The position numbers and the translations under genes were made by a program. This document shows, piece by piece, positions 59,023-64,000 of a stretch of DNA of 64,000 nucleotides (position 1 is the stretch's first letter; each line of letters opens with the position of its first letter). This DNA is from Armatimonas sp043757465. GTDB taxonomy: Bacteria > Armatimonadota > Armatimonadia > Armatimonadales > Armatimonadaceae. The DNA lies in the NCBI RefSeq assembly GCF_043757465.1, contig NZ_JAYVPL010000166.1, forward strand, positions 27,262 to 91,261, in the 5' to 3' direction. The notes beneath the pieces were generated by a model. It was not told the origin of the DNA and ran no database searches. It was given only the letters and a program-made list of their open reading frames with translations.

Positions 59023-60146
59023 ATTGCGTAGTTGCCCAGTACCATTTTATTCACTGTTACCCCGAGGCCAGGTGCGCTTGGCACGGTTGCCAGGCCATCT
59101 TCAATCACGATACATTCCGAAAAAATCTCCCGCAAGGGGTCTTCGAGGCTGTTTGTCTCTAGGAGCGGCGGGCGCAGCTCGACACGACCCGGATGCCGGA
59201 TATCGGATGCCAGAAAGTGCAGGGCAGCGGCAAGATTGAGCTGCGTGCCAGGTGAGCGCGGAACGACATTGACGCCGTGTGCCGAGGCAACGGTACGGAT
59301 TTTTTGTGCCTCGCTCAGACCGCCACACCAGGCGGGGTTCACCTGAAATGTCCCGATGGACTGGGTTGCCAGAAGCGCCTCAAACGCCCAGCGGGTCTGC
59401 TCGTAGCGACCGACAGAGAGCGGAAGCCCTGTCTGCACTGCAAGGCGTGCCCAGGCGGTGACGGGCTCCGCGGCCAGGGGATCCGACAAGGCAGTGAAGC
59501 CCTGCTCGGCCAGTGCGCGACAGATGATCGCCGCCTCGGGAACATCGTAGGAGCCATGCGCCTCCGCCGCAAAAGGGATATCGGGGAACTCCTTGCGCAG
59601 CGCCCGCACCAGAGCGATATCGGCGGCGAGGCTACGTCCGACTTGCACCAGCAATGCCCGTGCCCCGCCCTCGACGGCTTTTCTTGCCTCGATCAGCATT
59701 CGGGGGATGCGCTCGCTCTCCGGCCCCTCACGAAAGTAGAGCCCTGTGGTGTAGCAGGGCATCCGCTCACGGGTTCTGCCGCCGAGTAGTGTACTCACCG
59801 ACTGTCCTAGGAGCTTGCCCTTCAGATCCCAGAGCGCCATATCAAGCCCACTCAGTGCTCCGATCAGCACACCGCGCCGCCCGTGCGGAAGTGCCGCCTG
59901 CCAGAGCCGATCCCAGAGCGGCTCAGTGCAGAGGGGATCTTGCCCGATCAGAAGTGGCCTGAAGAACGCGGTGACAGCGGCGGCAAGCACAGCGGGTGGC
60001 CCCGCACACTCCCCCCAACCCTCCGTGCCATCATCGGCAGTGAGCTGCACCAGCAGTGCCTCGCGGACACTCGCCTTGCCCCGCGCCCAGCCGTAGGACT
60101 CCACAAGAGGAGCACGCAGTGGGAACGCCTGAACACTCTGGATCAT
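59019..60146 (-). CDS. Enolase-superfamily (mandelate racemase-like) protein with degraded active site
   Basis: A 375-residue protein with the fold of mandelate racemase/sugar-acid dehydratases: N-terminal capping domain (AFPLRAPL, GWGECAGPPA) and barrel (GALSGLDMALWDLKGKLLGQSV, WCGGLSEAQKIRTVASAHGVNVVPRS). The expected catalytic and metal residues are changed: KxK reads LVQVG, metal ligand 1 reads EAHG, ligand 2 (EEP) reads SDP, ligand 3 (GE) reads GR, and the PH block reads PRS. It may therefore be inactive or catalyse another step. It stands 3 bases after the KDPG aldolase gene, where a dehydratase would be expected. Confidence 0.8.
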   Translation of the reverse strand: MIQSVQAFPLRAPLVESYGWARGKASVREALLVQLTADDGTEGWGECAGPPAVLAAAVTAFFRPLLIGQDPLCTEPLWDRLWQAALPHGRRGVLIGALSGLDMALWDLKGKLLGQSVSTLLGGRTRERMPCYTTGLYFREGPESERIPRMLIEARKAVEGGARALLVQVGRSLAADIALVRALRKEFPDIPFAAEAHGSYDVPEAAIICRALAEQGFTALSDPLAAEPVTAWARLAVQTGLPLSVGRYEQTRWAFEALLATQSIGTFQVNPAWCGGLSEAQKIRTVASAHGVNVVPRSPGTQLNLAAALHFLASDIRHPGRVELRPPLLETNSLEDPLREIFSECIVIEDGLATVPSAPGLGVTVNKMVLGNYAI

Positions 60147-60149
60147 CTG

Positions 60150-60794
60150 CTAACCACGCGCCTTCGCCACAGCGGCGACGAAAGCTCTGGCGGTCTGGGT
60201 GAGGGCGGCCCAGTCTTTGTTCTTAAGCACCTCTTTGCTCACCAGCGACGAGCCCGCGGCGACGGCGGCGCAGCCCGCCTTGATGAACTCACCTGCCGTA
60301 TTAAGATCCACACCGCCCGTGGGGATGATCTGAAGCTGCGGCAGGGGTGCCTTGAGCGCCTTGATATAGTTCGGCCCTAGGCCATCGGCGGGGAAGATCT
60401 TGATGAAGTCCGCACCCGCTTCATGGGCCGTGAGCGCCTCCGTGGGCGTGTAGGCTCCGCAGACAATGGGAACAGAGTAGCGGCGGCACATCGCGATAAT
60501 CTCTGTCTTCATCACCGGCGAAACCGCGAACTGCGCCCCGGCTAAGATCGCCATGCGGGTGGTCTCGGCATCTAAGACCGTGCCGACCCCCATCAAAATC
60601 GCATCGCCCAGCTCTTTACGAACGGCTGTAATCACTTCCAAAGCGTTGGGGGTGGTCATCGTCACCTCCATCACCGTCACGCCGCCCGCCGCTAGGGCTC
60701 TGGCAACATCCATTAGCTGCTCGCTGGAGTCCGCGCGGATCACCGCCACCACGCCCGGATTCAGCATCCGCTCAATAATATTGTACTTACTCAT
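60150..60794 (-). CDS. eda: KDPG/KHG aldolase
   Basis: A 214-residue class I aldolase that splits 2-keto-3-deoxy-6-phosphogluconate to pyruvate and glyceraldehyde 3-phosphate. It starts at ATG 60794 (MSKYNIIERMLNPGVVAVIR). Conserved blocks: VTVMEVTMTTPNAL with catalytic Glu, ILMGVGTVLDAE, AQFAVSPV, and the Schiff-base Lys in GADFIKIFPADGLGPNYIKAL, then IIPTGGVDL. It heads a three-gene operon with the enolase-superfamily and aldose epimerase genes. A TATCAT box lies about 10 bases before the ATG. Confidence 0.93.
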   Translation of the reverse strand: MSKYNIIERMLNPGVVAVIRADSSEQLMDVARALAAGGVTVMEVTMTTPNALEVITAVRKELGDAILMGVGTVLDAETTRMAILAGAQFAVSPVMKTEIIAMCRRYSVPIVCGAYTPTEALTAHEAGADFIKIFPADGLGPNYIKALKAPLPQLQIIPTGGVDLNTAGEFIKAGCAAVAAGSSLVSKEVLKNKDWAALTQTARAFVAAVAKARG

Positions 60795-60822
60795 CTCAGC
60801 GTACATGATAGCACAGGCAGGA

Positions 60823-60828
60823 TAGAAT
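60823..60828 (+). promoter_or_regulatory. Putative -10 box of the 206-residue gene
   Basis: TAGAAT ends 6 bases before ATG 60835, implying a leaderless transcript; it lies in the 40-base divergent region shared with eda. Confidence 0.4.
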
Positions 60829-60834
60829 AGAGCC

Positions 60835-61455
60835 ATGAATCCGCATTTTCAGCTCCCTACCAGTGTGACCAGTTTTCATGCCTACTTTGAGCTAAAGGCT
60901 GAGACGGAAGACATTCTGGCTGCGCTGGGCTATACGTTTGAAGCGGCTCTGTTGGAGCTGCCACAAGTCAGCCAGACTCCCGATTGGGTGGCTGTTCTTC
61001 AGGAGCAAACTCTGCGTGGCCTTTCTCTGGTAACACTGAGCAGTGAGACGGCTCGTCGTGAGATTCTCATTGGGCCGGTGCTTCTGCAAGTGGCTCTCCA
61101 GCTTCATGCAAAGCTACGAATCGAGTACGCCATTGAAGCTGCCGATAACTTGCGCGGCTCACTGGACTATCTTCTGCAAGCCCAGGAGCGCCTGCTCGTT
61201 ATTGAAGCCAAACAGGCAGATCTCATGCGTGGTTTCAACCAGCTCGCTGCCGAGCTAATCGCGCTGGATCACTGGTCAGACTCTAGCGAGGGTGTGCTCT
61301 ATGGAGCCGTCTCGATTGGAGAGTCTTGGCGATTTGCACGATTGGATCGAAGCCGCAAGCATGTCGTGCAGGATCTGCGTCTCTTTGCCTTTCCCGACGA
61401 GTTCGAGAGTCTTGCGCGTACTCTTGTCGGGATTCTGAGCGGAGTGGGCAGGTGA
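60835..61455 (+). CDS. PD-(D/E)XK-like protein of unknown function
   Basis: A 206-residue protein. Residues about 105-140 read LRGSLDYLL, ERLLVIEAKQADLMRGFNQLAAE: an Asp followed by a strand with E-x-K and a helix with Gln, the pattern of restriction-nuclease-like folds. It lacks DNA-binding domains. Similar standalone proteins are common in cyanobacteria with no known role. The stop overlaps the HAD gene's GTG start by 4 bases. Confidence 0.65.
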   Translation: MNPHFQLPTSVTSFHAYFELKAETEDILAALGYTFEAALLELPQVSQTPDWVAVLQEQTLRGLSLVTLSSETARREILIGPVLLQVALQLHAKLRIEYAIEAADNLRGSLDYLLQAQERLLVIEAKQADLMRGFNQLAAELIALDHWSDSSEGVLYGAVSIGESWRFARLDRSRKHVVQDLRLFAFPDEFESLARTLVGILSGVGR

Positions 61456-61979
61456 AACTTTCTGCGATTCTCTTTGATCTCGATGGCACGCTCACCGACT
61501 CCATTGGTTTGATTGTCCACTGCTACCAGCAAACTCTGACACATTTTGCCGACCGCACGCTCACACGGGAGGAGATCATCCCCAAGATCGGCCGTGCGCT
61601 GCCCACCCTCTTCGCAGAGGAAAATAGTGGCGATGTGGATGAAATGCTGACTTTTTACCGTGCCCTCTATGCCAGAGAGCACGAGAGCTGGGTGCGCCTC
61701 TACGACGGTGTGGAAGAAATGCTCGCCACACTCCACAGCCAGCTCCCGCTGGCTCTTGTGACCTCGAAGTCCCTACAATCCGCTCGCCCCGCTCTGGAGC
61801 GCTTCGGAATCGGCGCACAGATGCAAGTGATCATCACCAGCGACGACACCCAAAAACACAAGCCCGACCCCGAGCCGCTGCTCCTCGCGGCCACGCGTCT
61901 TGGCATCGCCCCCGAGACACTCCGCCCCTTCGCCGACCAGAGCTTTGAATCGCCGCTGGAGGTGCTAGCGCTTTGTTAG
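61452..61979 (+). CDS. HAD-superfamily phosphatase, C-terminally truncated
   Basis: A 175-residue phosphoglycolate-phosphatase-like HAD. Motif I ILFDLDGTLTDSIG, the helical cap (about 15-85), motif II LALVTSKS and motif III Lys in TQKHKPDPEPLLLAA are clear. Motif IV, normally GDxxxD about residue 165, appears only as FADQSFES, and the protein stops about 10 residues later, some 30-40 short of the family. The final 15 bases overlap the convergent 533-residue gene. It may be a decaying gene. GTG start. Confidence 0.75.
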   Translation: MKLSAILFDLDGTLTDSIGLIVHCYQQTLTHFADRTLTREEIIPKIGRALPTLFAEENSGDVDEMLTFYRALYAREHESWVRLYDGVEEMLATLHSQLPLALVTSKSLQSARPALERFGIGAQMQVIITSDDTQKHKPDPEPLLLAATRLGIAPETLRPFADQSFESPLEVLALC

Positions 61980-63566
61980 CTCTTGACGGGTGGCAATCGG
62001 CACGTAGCCAATCTCCAGCCCTTTGGGCGGCTTGACGAGCTGCGCGGGGTCGAGGTCGGCGAGCTTGCCGACTTTAGGAGGCGGCAGGTACTCGCGGTTC
62101 TTGGTCCACGTGCGGTGGAGCTTCTCGACTTTTTTCTGGAGCTGCTCCCGCTCCGCATCCGTTAAATCCGCGTTGAGCAGCGCGGGCTGGTCGGCGAACC
62201 GGTACCAGTAGTAGGTCACGACGCTGCCATCCCCAAGAAACGCCTTGAACGGTCCTGCTACTGGGCCGGGCTTTTTCCAGCTACTTTTGGGCGCTTCGGG
62301 CGTGTCGTAGGGCTTCTCGGGGCGCTCTTTGGGAGTCTCCCAGGTCAGCTTGTGGAGTTCTGTCTCAACCGGAACTTTATCAGCGGCGACGGGCACCCAC
62401 TTGGCGTTTTTTTCGTCGCCTGCGTTCTCCAAGCGAAAGTACTCCGGGAGCATGACAAGCGGCCCTGTCTTTGTCGTGGTCTTCTTGGTCGTCTCGCCGT
62501 TCCATTCGTAGCCGAAGGTGTTCGGATCAATCGGTAGAGACGTCGCGAAGGTGCTCCATGCGATATTAACCTTCTTCTGAGTCTTGTTAGACTTCCCCGA
62601 GTGGATCTGCCAGGTCGCACGTCCCCCTTTGGCAAAGATGCGCGGGAAGGCTCCCTGCGTGCTGATCTTGCCCGTGCTGGCTGCACCGCCCGCAAACCAG
62701 GCCGCGACCGAGTCGTAGAGTGCGGACTTGTTGTAGACCGTGTCCTGGTGCACGAGCACGGAGCGGCCATCGGCGCCGCGCGGGAACGAGGTCGGAGCGA
62801 TTCGGGCGTAGGACTCGCCCTTGCTATCAGTGCCCATGCGGCAGGGGATGTACTGGGTCTCCATTTGCACCTGCCGATTCGGATCGCTGGGGCGACTGTC
62901 CAGAAGCTGACCCGCAAAACGTGGCTCCTTGGTGGCGGAGTGCGACCAGAAATAGGGCAGGAAGAAAGCGACGGGCCCCTTGAAGTTATTAGCATTGAAG
63001 AACAGAGTCCAGCAGTGATTCCCTGTCGGGACATCCTTGCCATTGGTTTTGGGCTTGGGATCGGTAAAGGGCAGGTTGAAGTAGCCGTAGCCAAAGAGCT
63101 CCCCGCAAGTGCCTTGCTTCAGATTCATGCCATCAATGGGAAAGAGCAGCCACGGGCTGAGCTGCGCCACGCCGTAGAGCCCACGAGGCTCCTCCCACGT
63201 TCCCCAGCCGTGTGCGGGGCCATTGGCAATCTCGGAGAAGTTCGGGGCGACCCCGCCCATGATAAACTTGGGGGTCATGGTCGGAAAGCGCGTGTCGCGC
63301 CACCACCCCAGCCCGCCCTCGACATCGGAGTACAGCTCTTTAGGCTTCTCTCCGTCGTACTGGGCGAACATCCACGTGCCGGGAAGTCCCGTCTGGAACT
63401 GGTGTCCGGGGTAGTTCTGGAGCAGCGGCCACGCCGCGATATACGTCGAGAAGCCCGCGTTGTAGCTCTTGTCGACTTTCTCAATGGGCAGGATCAGATA
63501 GCCCGCGAGAAACTCATCCTGTCCTACGCTCAGCCCTTGCGCGTTACCTGCCGTTACTTTTTTCAT
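61965..63566 (-). CDS. Unknown 533-residue protein
   Basis: No family was recognised. The sequence is rich in Trp, Tyr, Phe, Gly and Pro (GHQFQTGLPGTWMFAQYDG, GWWRDTRFPTMTPKFIMGG, GPAHGWGTWEEPRGLYG, VAFFLPYFWSHS), which suggests a carbohydrate-handling or beta-rich surface protein, yet there is no signal peptide. Residues about 455-533 are helical and charged (LTDAEREQLQKKVEKLHRTW). Position near a sulfatase suggests a link to sulfated glycans, but this is a guess. ATG 63566 follows GAGAGTAA. A long antisense frame (62601-63632) is a shadow. Confidence 0.7.
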   Translation of the reverse strand: MKKVTAGNAQGLSVGQDEFLAGYLILPIEKVDKSYNAGFSTYIAAWPLLQNYPGHQFQTGLPGTWMFAQYDGEKPKELYSDVEGGLGWWRDTRFPTMTPKFIMGGVAPNFSEIANGPAHGWGTWEEPRGLYGVAQLSPWLLFPIDGMNLKQGTCGELFGYGYFNLPFTDPKPKTNGKDVPTGNHCWTLFFNANNFKGPVAFFLPYFWSHSATKEPRFAGQLLDSRPSDPNRQVQMETQYIPCRMGTDSKGESYARIAPTSFPRGADGRSVLVHQDTVYNKSALYDSVAAWFAGGAASTGKISTQGAFPRIFAKGGRATWQIHSGKSNKTQKKVNIAWSTFATSLPIDPNTFGYEWNGETTKKTTTKTGPLVMLPEYFRLENAGDEKNAKWVPVAADKVPVETELHKLTWETPKERPEKPYDTPEAPKSSWKKPGPVAGPFKAFLGDGSVVTYYWYRFADQPALLNADLTDAEREQLQKKVEKLHRTWTKNREYLPPPKVGKLADLDPAQLVKPPKGLEIGYVPIATRQELTKR

Positions 63567-63749
63567 TTACTCTCGCTCGCCGATAATGGATTGCATGGGT
63601 ATACTTCTCGCGTGATCCCTTCGACGGACTAAAAGCGTGCCAGTGCTTTGCTGGAAGCGTGTCAGTGCTTTGGTTGTCGTGTCGAACGGAGTCGTCATGC
63701 CAGATTGTACCTGCCAGGATGCGATCGGCGGCCGTAGCAGAAGCTCAAT

Positions 63750-64000
63750 CTAAATCCCGCCGGACGGCGAGTGGAGCGGCTCGTCGCCGTACCGCTGCTG
63801 CAGGCGATCCAGTTCCTCGTGGAGCTGCGCTTGGACACGGGCATAGGCGGGGTTGTCGTAGGCGTTGCGGAGTTCGTTGGGGTCTTCCACAAGATCGAAG
63901 AGCTCCCAGTAGGGCGATAAGCGGGGATCGGCGTCCACGATTCCATCCCAGGTGACGTCGGAGGGATGGAAATAGATCAGCTTGTGGGTATTGGTGCGCA
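63750..64000 (-). CDS. Sulfatase, C-terminal part (cut by the right edge)
   Basis: About 83 codons are visible, open to the edge of the window. The frame reads VRTNTHKLIYFHPSDVTWDG, then SPYWELFDLVEDPNELRNAY and a helical end. The VRTxxxKLI segment and ELFDLxxDPxExxN are the standard C-terminal blocks of arylsulfatase-type sulfatases; the active site lies outside the window. It is 183 bases upstream of the 533-residue gene in the same direction; that gap shows nothing else. Confidence 0.87.
   Translation of the reverse strand, partial: RTNTHKLIYFHPSDVTWDGIVDADPRLSPYWELFDLVEDPNELRNAYDNPAYARVQAQLHEELDRLQQRYGDEPLHSPSGGI

Noticed and set aside
62601..63632. Long forward frame (343 codons) opposite the 533-residue gene
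   Set aside because: Its translation is Arg/Gly/Val-rich without any motif, while the reverse frame has protein-like composition, a sensible start and a fitting neighbour; it is an antisense shadow.

Overview
The window is a GC-rich bacterial chromosome segment (about 60% GC by eye) with dense, mostly short-gapped genes; no gene-free stretch exceeds 300 bases. The mix of genes suggests an Armatimonadota (Armatimonas-like) bacterium: an LPS-export operon (so a double membrane), a PEP-CTERM protein, the DUF1552/DUF1592-cytochrome pair otherwise common in planctomycetes, a GHL6/GH151 glycosidase, a sialate O-acetylesterase, a sulfatase, a fused E1 alpha-beta ketoacid dehydrogenase and a DUF3084 protein. 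This assignment is inference from gene content, not a database match. No rRNA, tRNA or CRISPR array was recognised.

Layout. 1-4.0 kb: a sulfite-oxidase-like enzyme cut by the left edge and fused to pentapeptide repeats, a PEP-CTERM esterase and a UvrD-like helicase. 4.1-7.0 kb: a chemotaxis-type operon cheY-cheX-cheA whose CheA lacks its CheW-like P5 domain. 7.1-10 kb: an unknown anchored protein and a sialate O-acetylesterase. 10-15.4 kb: a small defence and toxin-antitoxin island: PIN toxin and antitoxin, RelE/ParE toxin and antitoxin, HsdS and an HsdM carrying a nuclease domain. The two toxin-antitoxin pairs are each preceded by the same leader and by a copy of the hsdS 3' end. 15.4-23.4 kb: one long reverse-strand run, AbrB-type antitoxin, Doc toxin, nadC, birA, RsmJ-like, lptC, lptA, lptB, lptF/G, DUF3084, YqgF-like, nearly all joined by ATGA/GTGA overlaps and headed by a near-consensus promoter.

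23.4-34.9 kb: SMP-30-like lactonase, prolyl oligopeptidase with a long N-terminal addition, acyl-ACP desaturase, fused E1, and a three-gene exported TPR operon ending in a terminator-like hairpin. 35-43.4 kb: DUF1552 protein, two small membrane proteins, a broken gene, DUF1592 cytochrome-like protein, GH151-type glycosidase and kynureninase. 43.4-47.6 kb: a sugar ABC importer (binding protein and two permeases, no ATPase), a DUF423 protein and an SDR. 47.6-55.1 kb: MoxR ATPase, Gfo/Idh oxidoreductase, glycerol kinase, a thioredoxin-fold protein, a lipoprotein/zinc-ribbon pair and a barrel-like protein. 55.2-64 kb: polysaccharide deacetylase, serC, a sugar-acid operon (KDPG aldolase, enolase-superfamily protein with a degraded active site, aldose epimerase), a PD-(D/E)XK-like protein, a truncated HAD, an unknown 533-residue protein and the end of a sulfatase.

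Two genome-level patterns stand out. First, a GC-rich palindrome with an AGGGGG tail occurs in single and head-to-head (REPIN-like) copies at 40-50.6 kb; copies lie inside coding sequence and supply a signal-peptide region, an internal glycerol-kinase loop and a stop codon. Second, several genes have a TANNNT box only 6-8 bases before the start codon, which suggests leaderless transcripts.
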